From positions 188,497,044 through 188,561,043 of the forward strand of contig CM057344.1 of the NCBI GenBank assembly GCA_030015575.1: a stretch of DNA of 64,000 nt, read 5' to 3'. Below, piece after piece: positions 37,165 through 48,760 of this stretch; position 1 is the first letter of the stretch; every line of letters starts with the position of its first letter. The notes beneath the pieces were generated by a model. The model did no database searches and was not told where the DNA came from. It saw nothing but the letters and a program-made list of their open reading frames with translations. The stretch is from Agapanthus africanus (Eukaryota; Streptophyta; Magnoliopsida; Asparagales; Amaryllidaceae). The translations under genes and the position numbers were made by a program.

Positions 37165-37630
37165 ATGAGAGTGAGAGTGAGAGAGTTGTGAGAAAATGAG
37201 AGGCAAAGGAAAAAGAATTGAGAGTTAAGGCTAGTCAACCCCCTCCTCTCTCTTTCTTCATTAAATGAAGGCATGGCTCAAGCCATGATGTCGCTCTCTC
37301 TCTCTCTCTCTCTCTCTCCCTCTCCTTCCCTCCAAGTCAACCAAATTTAAAATAATTTACATTTAAAAAAAAACAATTAACCCCAAAACCCTTAATAAAA
37401 ATTTCAAATGGGATTAACAAAATGGTTAGTTCACCATGGTTGCTAATCATGGTCTAACCCTAATTTAACCCTAGTTTACATGCACATGTGTGTGCAAGCT
37501 TAGAAAAATTCTAATAAAATATTCATTAAATTTGATAAATTATTTGAAAATCGTTTGGTAAACTTTTTATTAAAAACCATATATTAAAATATAATTAGCC
37601 ACTAATCACAACCTAAGGTGTTACACGAAA

Positions 37631-40600
37631 ATATCATGAAACCCGTGTCCAGTATCGACACGCAAATCCTCATATCTCTCGGGCTCCGTCAGTCCGAATC
37701 AGTCCACGGGCTCCGTCAGTCCGGATCGGCCCATATCATCTATCAACTCCGGTCGGTATCCTCCGGATATCCGCCGAGCCCAAATACAATCACAGGTAGG
37801 TAGTAGTCCCTCTGCCAGGCTCATCGTCATCCACACGAAATCTCTCTCTCGCCCCGAGGTACCATACCGGGTCCACCATGTATCCACAAACGGAATCATC
37901 CGCCTCCTCGAATCGGGTTTCACATGTCACTCTCAGAACCGAGAAAACATATGGTGGACGCACTGAAATATCATATCAAGAGAAACCGGGTTTTTAAAAC
38001 AGTACTTACTTTCTTTTGAAATATCCACGGTTCTCAAATCCAGAAATCTCGTGAAAACAGTATATCTCAATGCATAAAATCATAAAGCATGATGTATGCG
38101 ACATATGATAAAAATGTAAGCATATCTGAATATCATGCAACATGGAACAGTGATATGACATATTAAGAGAAAACCGCTCTTTTAAATGGATCCAGTTTTG
38201 AAAATATATCATGCGGTTCCCAAATTCTCCAAGTCAAATGCAACATCGTATAAGGTGCATATGTAACTATAGCAAGTAAACTATGCGGGGAGTCATATCA
38301 TGATGCAGCAATCCTACTGTGTAGGGACATGGCAATTATCGATGATGAAGTGTGTGTGAGCCGGCAAATCTGTGTACGTGTAACATACGCATCATCGATA
38401 ATGGTGTAAGTGTACTAACACAGATATAAGTAATGCAATGCGAATAACATGAATGCAGCATAAGGTAAATCATATGCAAATGCTGATGGGTATACATGTC
38501 TAATATGACCGAGTCGGTGAATCTATCAATCGGCATCTACTCACACCACATCATGTATGGTATAATCCATCGTACGACAACCTCTAGTCAAGGGTAAGGA
38601 TCAATCATCAACTCAAACTCATCACACACGGAAAATCATCGTACGGCGGCATTAAGCTATCAGGGATCCTATCAACCTATAAGACGAGGAGGGTACGGAC
38701 CTAACGTCACGTACGGCTAACACTCACGATTCACAACATATAAAAATATCTTTATATACCTATGTCCCAGGTCGCATCCGCAATGATCTCATATCAGGGG
38801 ACCGGCAGGGTATAAATCATCTCAATCGACTCGCATCCGTATACCAACAAATCACCAAATCATCATATCACGTCATATATCCTTTTCATCGCATTTAAAT
38901 CCCTCATCAAGTCAATTTTTCAAATACATTCTACATTTACTACAGGCATAAGGATCTAATCTAACATACACACCCGAACCATACAAACAGTTTTTTGAAA
39001 GATGCGAATCGTAGTTTTGAAAGTAGGGGATACGGTGTTTTTAAAGAAATGATATAATTTGAAAATCCGTAACGTCCCTCACGGTGCATGTTTAAAAGAT
39101 GCATACGATTCTTTAATTTAGAAATAAGTATGGTTCGGATGACGCATCTACGTCGGCTATCTAGTCCTATAGTACCCTAAACGGCAATATCATCAAATAT
39201 CATCCTCAAGTCCTGTCATCACCTACTAGCCGTATCATATCGTTTCTAACTATCCTTTAGTTTCAATTATGGTTCTCTAAATACCTTTTAACTCTATCTA
39301 GTTTCCTATTAAAGGTTCCGTTAACCATTTACTATGAATCGGTTTCCATTAAAGACTTACGGGGGTGCTATACGCCATCCACCCGACTTCCCCCGTGGAT
39401 ATAGATCCACTCACCTTGATCCTTGCTTGCCGAAGTCGATGACGCCACGCTCCGTCACCTCGGAATCCATGCGAAGGTACCTATAATAATACACAGTCGC
39501 AATCGTTTATTAAAATTGAATCCGGAAACCAAAACGGCAGATGGATCGCCTATAGGTTAGAACCTATAGTCTATGCGTGCAAAAACAATCAAACAACCCT
39601 TGTTGTCGATGTACAAACATCCAACAACCAAATATGAATCCAAATATCGAGAATTAGCATTTCAAAATACGGAAAACATAGCCAAAAACACATTAAAGTG
39701 CTCCCAGATTTTGACTCAGGTCAAACTATCCAATTTTGCATATAGGGTTGCTCTAGATATAATTTAAGGGACTCACCAACCAAAATTCAACGCATTTCCT
39801 CCCAACATGGACGCAAATTGCGGCCCAAATGAATAAATCTGTGGCCAGAATGTAGGGGTAGGGGCTCAGGTTTTCAGGGTACACTCCAGGTTGCCTGCTC
39901 ATCTCTCAGTCTTTGCTAAATAATTTTCCAGGTCCTCGAGTCACTCCAGATTCCTAAATACCATCACAATTCTCACAATTTTCCGACGTCGGGTTTCTAA
40001 GTTTGGGGTTTGGGGTTCTATATCTGTTTTCAGTCCATGAAACTAACTCTAGAGGGTTTATAAGGTCTCTACCAAACTCAATTTCATCTTTGGATTCAAT
40101 TCCAACCTTAACCTCTTCTAGAAACTTCCAAAGTTCACATATCCATACCAAATCGATTCTAAACTTAAGCTAGAATATAACAAACTAAAAAATAAACAAA
40201 TTGGTAGAGATTATATCTCAATGATGCCACCAAGTAAAACCCTAAAAGTCCTAAGTCCTCAAAATCCCATTTTTCTTGGTCCGATGTGATGAGGGTGAGG
40301 AGGTGATCATTTTTTGTGAAAGGGGTATAGGGTTTTGAGGAAGGGTTTGAGATGGGTCCTGAGGATAAAGGAGGTGGAGGAGGAGTTGAAGAAGAAGAAG
40401 AAAACAAAAGGGAATGGGGAATGAGGCAGCCCCGCTCTCCCTCCCACACTTATTCTCACTCCCTTTTCTCTTTCATAGCATGCTCATCTCATCATTATGT
40501 CCCCTCTCTCTCTCCTCAATCATTTCTCTTTTCTTTTCTTTTCTTTTCTCACCCAAAAGCCCAACCATAATATAAAACAACACAAATGAAATAACATGTA

Positions 40601-40902
40601 ACTTGTTATGGTGCACTAACCATGAAAACTGTAGAAACACGGATTTGGCCTAATCACGATTAGCAGTGCACTAATCTGGTTTTTATCGAAACTGCATATA
40701 AATAATTTTAAAAATGCCAAATCCCTTAAATATATTATTAAATAAATAAATCATTTTAATTTTCAATTATTTCACAATCATTGGTATATATTTATACCCT
40801 TTTTCGAAAACCCCAATTTCGCAAATCGGGCAGTTTTCGGAAAATATATTATTTTAATATTAAATTCTAAAAATAATGTTTTATATTTTCTGAAATGTTA
40901 CA
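37631..40902 (-). repeat. Left LTR of gypsy E, main piece right of gypsy D
   Basis: It continues the LTR from the D insertion site to the LTR end (...TGTTACA on the plus strand at 40902). It aligns with 45451-46598 plus 56982-59106 and holds the uninterrupted target of copia C (GCATC, 38774-38778). A GAAGAA tract (about 40382-40410) and a TTTTC pentamer run (about 40528-40550) lie inside. Small open frames on it recur in the sister LTR and are not genes I recognise. Confidence 0.85.
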
Positions 40903-40916
40903 ATCTTCCCCCCTTA
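40903..40916 (-). other. Polypurine tract of gypsy E
   Basis: AAGGGGGGAAGATT on the minus strand next to the LTR, as in gypsy D. It supports kinship of E with the D lineage. Confidence 0.85.
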
Positions 40917-43900
40917 AAGAAATTCGGTCCCTGAATTTAAATTTAAACCCCCAAAATCTAAAACATTTCAATACTTAACTCAAATCAACGGGGCTCTGAA
41001 ATCATGGAAGATGCAAAGACAACACAGCGCGCCAAGTGCGCATGAAAACGAGTACAAAACTCAAAAACCGAACTCCGTCAAGCGTCACGCAAATCAACGG
41101 ATTTGCATGCATATCCTCGGAGTTACAATGGAGATACAGATCTCGAAATCCAATACTAAAATCCAACATACACTAGTCAAATACTATACTATGTATACAG
41201 TAGGCATCCTTGAAAAACCCCAAAACTAAATAAAATGCATGCAAAATCTTGTCTGAATCGCCGTGTGATGCGTAACTCACGGCATAAGTGACGGACGCTC
41301 ATTTGTAAAATAGTAAATATAGTTTCATATATGTTTTGCTCAAATACACGTTCCGTCCCTTTTGAAATATTCTAACAAGGTTTTCCTTTATAAACGTTCG
41401 TGTCGCTCATGGACACGTAGGAAATAGCGAGACTATAGATCCTTTTTGGAAAGCTCTTGTTAACTTTTCATGCATGCAAAGTACTCAGGTACTGTCCTCA
41501 GATCAGTCCTGTTTTGGCTAGTAAACAATATAGTGCTTATCATGAAAAAAAGTGCTCAAATGCAAAATCAGCCTCAAAAGGCGTATCCAACAATCACATG
41601 CGTCTGGTGCGCATGGAAATCAAATCCAAACACAGGTACCACTATACGCACAAAGCAAAACTAAGTGCAACGGGTGTACACAAAAGCATCTGTCCACTGC
41701 TACGGGTGTGCACGACAGCAATATCTGGTGCATCTAGTGCACGAAATACAAATATGGTGCATTCAGTGCACGAAATACGAATCCAGTGCATCCAGTACAC
41801 GAAATACTAATACAGTGCATCCTATACACAAATACCGATCAATAACTCAAATGCGTAAACAGCAACACCGAGTGTACCAGGGTGTATAAAATCATAAACG
41901 TGTGCAATTGCGTGCACAAAACACATATCAATGCACTACAAGCACAAATAAGCTATATCGAGTGCAAAATCAAATCGAGTGCATACCATACTCATTAAAT
42001 CGAATCAACTGTATGAAATCCACGAAATCATAAACATGTGCAGCCAAGACACAAAACCGATATCAATTGTAATAAATACACACAAATCAAAAACCAACTC
42101 AACGGTGTATAAAAACATATCTCAAGTGCAATAACTATGCACAAGATGTAAATACCCAGTAGGTGCAGCCATGGTGCACGAAAACGATATCATGAAACTC
42201 AATCCTCAAAACTCAAATCCAAGTGATATAGGCGTGATACTCGAATCACAAACGCAAATTGCAACAAATGGCATTGAGGTACACCTCCTACAATGTCGAA
42301 AAATAAATCGGTGCGCCTAAAATCGGCAGAACAAGAACATCCGCTTGCCTCCCGCTCACGGTCCGGCGTCCTCAGTCTCTTGGTCCTTATCTTCTCTGCA
42401 GATTCACCAATCTCACAATCCATCGGCTCATCGGCCCGGTCAGGTGTGCTAACGGGAACGATTCTGCTCTAGCACTTCTCTGGTCATCTCTCGTCCATTC
42501 ATCATGACCACTCGTAAAGCAGAACGTCACCGGCATCGGCTTCTGGTCCTCTGAATACATGTGACACAACTGATCCTGGGTGCAAATCTCATTGCAGCAG
42601 TGTCCTGGAAGGAATCCTGCTCAAGGTCTCTTCCGATCTCGCCTATGCCGAACTGTACGGCGGCTGGTACTTTCACATAATCTTTTCTCGCTTTCTGGAT
42701 ATCTTCGTTCTCACCACAACATTCCCTTGGGAACTGTCCATATTCCAACGCCTCTGTATGCATATTAGATCTCTAATCTCGACGGGGAGTAACAATAGCT
42801 CGTCATCATCTTGCATGAACCTTTGGCTCCACTCGTCTTTATCATCGTCCGCTTCGATGTCACGTCTTGTTGTCTGCGTACCGCTACTGTTCTCGGTACG
42901 GTCACTCTGAAGTCTTTCTCATGGACTCGAAATCGCGTACTCTGTATCCTCATCACTCTGTAGAAGTTATTTGGCCGAACTCGTCCTCGGGAACTTGTCC
43001 CAACCATCGGAGGAATACTCAATACTCGTCCGTTCTCGATCAACTCACAACGCATCTGGGTGAGGTCCTCTATCTGAAGCTGGTCAGCTTGCTGATCTCT
43101 TATCACATGATATCTAGACGATGTCAAAACTTTTCGATCGAGCCATCGAGGTCCCAAAATTTCCCGAAAGCTCAACACCTGAGCACAGTCTAAAATATCT
43201 GGTACATACCACAATACCTCTAGACCAGCCATAGAAGGGCAAACCCAAGCCTCACTGATGGCACCGCTAAACTGCTACAAATCCTAAGGTTCAAAAGCGG
43301 TTCCATGGTCATCATGTCGAGTTAGGGTTTCATTCTGCTAGAGGGTCCACAGAATCACTTGCATGTTCCTCCGAACACTTTAAACTTGGGAAAATGGGTT
43401 TCTGACACTCGTTCGAACTTTTTAGCTTCGCCTATACAATATGTGAATAATCTTCGCCCGCATGCTAAACAATGCCTCAATCCTCCAAGAAAGGCGATAC
43501 ATCAACGGTCATCTCTGGATCGGTCTGCTCTAGATCTGAGTATGACTCTCCACACTGGAAATCTTCAACTCAACTGGGCCTACGTCGGCGCATCAGATCT
43601 GATGAATCGCCTACGTCTTTCTACTCAAGATGGACTAGCTATCACCTATCGTATCTCTGCCTGGAAGCTCCAGCGATCTCGGCTCATAAGCTCTGGAAGC
43701 GACATCCCATCAATCTCAGCAACAGCTGGGTCGTCTGTCCGCACCGTAGACGACATTACAATCTCTGAGGTAGGCTGTACATCAACAGTCCTCTCGCAAC
43801 TGGCAGTTCTAACAATGGCCCGATCATCCGGTGTAAAACCAACACCCGCCTCAACAAGAGGTCACAACACAACACTACATCGAGACATTCCCAAGTCACC

Positions 43901-44420
43901 AGACAACGCAATGGTCAGCCCTCGTACCAGACGAGCCCCCCCTGACCATACACTAGCGGCAGCTCAATCTGCGCTCAAACATGGTGACAGGAACCTCAAT
44001 CGAGTATCGAAGAAAGCAGATCAACGGCATGAAAGGAAACGATAGATCCAACATGGATACATGATCATAAGAAGGAACAACATCAATGAGAGTATGATCA
44101 TGGAACAAATAGAATCAAGGATCTCAAATGGATGTATGATCAAGAGAATAAGGAGAATCACAGATCTCAAAATATGTACATCCTAAGGTTTCTTAAGTGG
44201 AGTATCATATCGTAAATATGCCGCGGAACATACGTACGGTACATCACTCTACTTAAGCTACCTACTCCATTAATCAGGATCATCCTATGAAACGAAAGTT
44301 CGGGTCTAATACCCCCCGTTCAAGTCTAAGTTCCGTAAGGTCAAGCCAAGGTTCCGAAATACATACCCGCCCTAGACTCCGTATAGTCAAACATAGACTC
44401 GAACCAAGGTTAAACCTAAC
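40917..44420 (-). other. Interior of gypsy E, no recognisable retroviral domain
   Basis: About 3.5 kb between polypurine tract and primer-binding site. I find no reverse transcriptase, integrase, protease or zinc-knuckle signature on either strand. Two moderately long open frames, 42765-43232 (minus) and 43359-44045 (plus), match nothing I know. The second is on the wrong strand for the element and rich in Ser and Arg. The part at 41000-42180 is repetitive and rich in GTGCAC-like strings. The part at 43125-43440 resembles the leader of copia A. Best read as the non-coding interior of a LARD-like element or a very eroded gypsy. Confidence 0.6.
41728..41830. repeat. Short tandem repeat of about 29 bp in gypsy E interior
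   Basis: About three and a half units built on GGTGCATYYAGTGCACGAAATAC, each with a near-palindromic GTGCAY...GTGCAC. Looser copies of GTGCA-rich sequence extend over about 41640-42180. Confidence 0.7.
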
Positions 44421-44434
44421 GCTCTAATACCAAC
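44421..44434 (-). other. Primer-binding site of gypsy E
   Basis: Minus-strand TGGTATTAGAGC-type site at the same four-base distance from the LTR as in D. Initiator tRNA-Met type. Confidence 0.75.
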
Positions 44435-46593
44435 TTTGTCACGACCCGAAATATTAGCTCGTGACCAGCACTTAAATCAAGCAACGTCTAAAGGCGTACG
44501 TAATTCAAGTAAGCTGAAACCCAGAAATCTAAAGCTTTTTAAGAAAATAAAGGAGGTGAAGTTTTGAAATAAAGGTATAATGAAATCAAGTTTTCTTAAT
44601 GCATAGAAAAGGAAGATAAAAATACAAGTGAAATTTACTAGTTTGAAAACGTATTTCGTCTTTTAAAAATTTGGGCAGCACCTCCTTTGTATATTTTGAT
44701 CCAAAACCACAAATACATAACAAGAATAATGGCATCCCCAAGCGGGAGCTAGCTGTTAGCCAAACGGCGGATCACAACCACGCAAGACAGTATATGTAAG
44801 TATACGACGCCCAACGGCGAAGTTCACCACAAAAAGATAAAGAAATAAACAAGTCATCAAAACTACAAGTAGCGGAAAACCCCTTGCTCTAAGTCTCGCA
44901 ACCACAATCTCACTAAGTCTCATTACTTATACAATTTACTAATTTTTATTGATGGAGTTGAGTAGATACAATATGAAATATAAATATAAGAGTGGGTACG
45001 ATACAAATTTCCCACCTACCAAAGCAAAACACCCAAATGAAGCTAAGTGCTATCGAAGCCGCTACTGATCCATGTGGTCAACCTGCAAGAACTGTGGCAA
45101 AACGGGGGTGAGTTACCAACTCGTGAGTAGAAAAATATCAACAAGTAGAAATCGAATAAACAACGACTCCTAGGTCAACTATATCATAAGGGTAATACTA
45201 TGATATCTAGGGTGACCGTATCATCATATGTGCCAACCATGTAATCAATACCTAAATGTATGCGGATATAATCCATCAATATAATCAATGTATGTATGCA
45301 TGTGAATCTCGTCCAACCATATAATCAATGTCTGTATACACGTAAATATCATAAAAGAGTGTGCATGAAAGTATGAGGCTATAAATCAACGGTGTCCCTC
45401 ACGACACTTCAAAATCATGGAACCTGGGTGTCCAACATCGACAACCGAAAACATCATGAAACCCGTGTCCAGCATCGACACGCAAATCTTCATATCTCTC
45501 GGGCTCTCTCAGTCCCGATCGGTCCACGGGCTTCGTCAGTCCGGATCGGCCCATATCATCTCTCGACTCTGGTCAGTATCCTCCGGATATCCGCCGAACC
45601 CAAATACAATCATTGGTAGGTAGTAGTCCCTCTGCCAGGCTCATCGTCATTCACACGAAATCTCTCTCTCGCCCCGGGGTACCATACCGGGTCCACCATG
45701 TACCCACAAACGGAATCATCCGCCTTCTCGAATCGGGTTTCACATGTCACTCTCAGAACCAAGAAAACACATGGTGGACGCACTGAAATATTATATCAAG
45801 AGAAACCGGGTTTTCAAAACTGTACTTACTTTCTTTTGAAATAACCACGGATTTCAAATCCAGAAATCTCGTGAAAACAACATATCTCTATGCGTAAAAT
45901 CATAAAGCATGATGTATGCGACATATGATAAAATTGTAAGCATATCCGAATATCATGCAACATGGAACAGTGATATGACATATTAAGGGAAAACCGCACT
46001 TTTAAATGGATCCAGTTTTGAAAATATATCATGCGGTTTCCAAATTCTCCAAGTCAAATGCAACATCGTATAAGATGCATATGTAACTATAGTAAGTAAA
46101 CTATGCGGGGAGTCATATCATGATGAAGCAATCCTACTGTGTAGTGACATGGCAATTATCGATGATGAAGTGTGCGTGAGCTGGCAAATCTGTGTACGTG
46201 TAACATACGCATCATCGATAATGGTGTAAGTGTACTAACACAGGTATAAGTAATGCAATGCGAATAATATGAATGCAGCATAAGGTAAATCATATGCAAA
46301 TGCTGACGGGTATACATGTCTAACATCACCGAGTCGGTGAATCTATCAATCGGCATCTAGCCACACCATATCATGTACGGTATAATCCATCATACGGCAA
46401 CCTCTAGTCAAGGGTAAGGATCAATCATCAAGTCAAACTCATCACGCACGGAAAATCATCGTACGGCGGCATTAAGCTATCAGGGATCCTATCAACCTAT
46501 AAGACGAGGAGGGTACGGACCTAACATCACGTACGTCCAACACTCACGATTCACAACACATAAAAATATCTCTATATACCTATGTCCCAGGTC

Positions 46594-46598
46594 ACGTC
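46594..46598. repeat. Left target-site duplication of copia C (ACGTC)
   Basis: ACGTC precedes C, and ACATC at 56977-56981 follows it. The empty site in the other E LTR is GCATC at 38774-38778. The copies differ at one base, consistent with modest age. Confidence 0.8.
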
Positions 46599-48746
46599 TG
46601 TAAGTCCATGCTACCTCTCCCGGTACTTTCGGGCAAGCGGAATTTGGTGAAAAACAATTTTCTTAGAGGTGGTAACATGGACTTAAAACCCGGATCTTTG
46701 TTAAACATCTAACTAACAACCTAACTACGAGTTGCTAACTACTCGGTTAGGGGTTTATACCTTTCTTTTTCTCGAACTCCTTCGTCTTCAAGCTTCGATG
46801 GTCGTCCGAATCGGCTTCTCCCCGTCGTCTCCTTGCGCCGAAGATAGATCCACCTGAAAGCTTCAACCTTTGGCTCCTTCTTCGAACTTTGAAGAAACTA
46901 GTTCACTCGGTTTGCTAAACCTTGTGAACTAGAGTGAGTAGAGAAGAGTTTGTACGGGATTTTATCTATGGTTCTTGGTTCTCAACACATGAGACAAGTG
47001 AACCATAGAGTCAAGAGAGGGAGAGCAAGAGAAGGAGATGAGAGCTCAAGAACAAGAGAGAGAATGAGCATGAAAGAATGAGAGAAGACTTTTCTCATTT
47101 GGCTCTCATAATCCAAAACAATCATAACACCTCATATCAATCAAGTATTATGTGATGGTTTAAGCAACCATAGCCATATCATTTCATGCACTCATTTTGC
47201 ACAAAAGAGCAAGCAAGCAAAAGTCTTTGCCATGAAATGATAGCTATAGTTATCATGATGGTCAACTAGTCAAGCCTAGTCAACCGGTCAACAAAGTCAA
47301 CAAGTCAACAAAAGTCAACAAGTCAATCCCTCAACAACCATGTCATCATAATACTTAATTAATATAATTGTTAGTCACATATCATATTCTCATTAGGGTT
47401 GAGCAAAAAGTCAATAGTCAACTGTCAACAACCCTAATGAGAATCCCCTACCTCTGTCTCTCCGTCAACTGTGCATACACACCCGCATCCGCGTTCCGAG
47501 GAACACGAATGCATACTGGATAAAACCAATCCCAAAAGGTACACTAGGATCTGGCTTAAACCAAAGCCCGCTAGTGTGAACTGTCCGGACACTGTACGTG
47601 CACAAGTGCACGGATGTGACCGAACCCTGTCGCAAAACCATACGACCTGTCGCAAAACCATGCGACCTCTACTCTTTTGCCTAAAGACGAATAGCTTTCT
47701 GTGTGGGACTCTAAAGACTCGACACTACGCTGGCAGTGGGTTTAACCACAGACCGCAAGCGGCACTAGCTGTGCGTAACGGTCCCCAGGTAGATGCCGAC
47801 AAGAAGACTGACGAGGCGAAACCCATCTGAACTCCTACTGAGCCTGAATGTGACATTCTCCGTACAGTCCGGTCTGTTCGTCTGATACATCGCATGGTGG
47901 GCCTAGGGGGGCGGTAAACGTCAGTCCCCTAATAGCGGTACAAGTCGTGTCGGAGTGAAGCCCAATACACCCTGAGATAACACTGGAAACCTACCAGTAT
48001 ATCCCGCTTGCCCTGGCCAGGGACTACTCGTGTAATGGCTCTCCTAGACACAGCGCGATGTCAACCCCCAATACCGGGAGAGACGAATCCTGTCTAACCG
48101 TCACTGCCTCCAAGTGCTTCGGGACTGCACCCAACTACTACCTGTTTGCACGACTCCTTTGAGCCGTGGTAGGGTAGTAATCAAAGTACAGTGGGAACAC
48201 ACTCGAGGCGAAGTGACAGTGTTAACTCAGTGGACTAAGCTGTACTCATGTCACCTGGGAACTGATAACTGACGATAGGTATAATACCAACCGGTCAGTT
48301 CCCGACGAGTCCTGTCCAGTGTACTCATAACCCAACGAGCACCCGCATACTATCTCCAGTACGACGTACTGACGGCTGTGGGACAGACCGTCTCCCATAC
48401 TGGGATGAGAAGCGCATGCGCTAGTCTACTCCGGAGTATCGATGCCCTGTCTCGATAGTCCTGCGACTAGGGACCTGCATAAGGATGTGCTTATAGATTA
48501 CCCAGCCCCACTAGTGTGGCTGCCATCACAACGCTGGTAATCAAGCAAAGATCCTAAGGGCTCCACTAATGCGTATAGGTGATATAATAAAATAAACACA
48601 TGTACACATTGAAGTAGAAACAAACCAAGTAGCATACTACTATTTTGAGCAAGATTGTATATACAAGGTGAATATCCCAAGCTTCCATTAAGTAATATAC
48701 AAACTAGTATGATACAGTAATGGCCTCTAGGGCATATACACTAACA
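46599..48746 (-). repeat. 3' LTR of copia C
   Basis: 2148 bp, TGTTAGTGTATATGCCC ... GGACTTACA on the minus strand. It contains a GTCAA (TTGAC on the element strand) array at about 47261-47470, and a perfect 16-bp inverted repeat at 47386-47401 and 47429-47444. Confidence 0.95.
47261..47470 (-). promoter_or_regulatory. TTGAC array in 3' LTR of copia C
   Basis: A run of about a dozen TTGAC on the minus strand in two groups, around the same 16-bp inverted repeat as in copia B. The spacing and count differ slightly from B, but the arrangement is kept. Confidence 0.55.
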
Positions 48747-48760
48747 ATCTCCCACTTGCA
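48747..48760 (-). other. Polypurine tract of copia C
   Basis: Minus-strand TGCAAGTGGGAGAT next to the 3' LTR, the same as in B. Confidence 0.8.

Larger units (their letters stand above)
14759..37625 (-). mobile_element. Gypsy element D (Tekay/Del-like chromovirus) with copia B in its 3' LTR
   Basis: This Ty3/gypsy element on the minus strand is complete in outline. It has a 5' LTR (33869-37625), primer-binding site, gag-pol, polypurine tract, and a 3' LTR (14759-28905, interrupted by copia B). The target duplication CGAAA flanks it. The LTRs are about 3.76 and 3.71 kb once B is removed. Sampled LTR divergence is uneven, about 1-6 per cent, or roughly 3-5 per cent overall. At the grass rate of 1.3e-8 per site per year that suggests one to two million years, as a rough inference. 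It is broken, with several breaks in the coding region. Confidence 0.9.
33869..37625 (-). repeat. 5' LTR of gypsy D, uninterrupted
   Basis: About 3.76 kb, TGTAACACCTTAGG ... GGTCGTGACA on the minus strand. It supplies the empty site for copia B at 36101-36105. It contains about seven 59-bp repeat units (about 35660-36050), a roughly 60-bp tandem repeat (about 34610-34800), a CTG tract (37033-37164) and a CT run (about 37293-37318). It is followed by the target duplication CGAAA. Confidence 0.9.

Noticed and set aside
43359-44045. 228-residue open frame as a host gene or a novel element gene
   Set aside because: It is on the opposite strand to E with no recognisable motif and composition-driven Ser/Arg richness. 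Not supportable as a gene.
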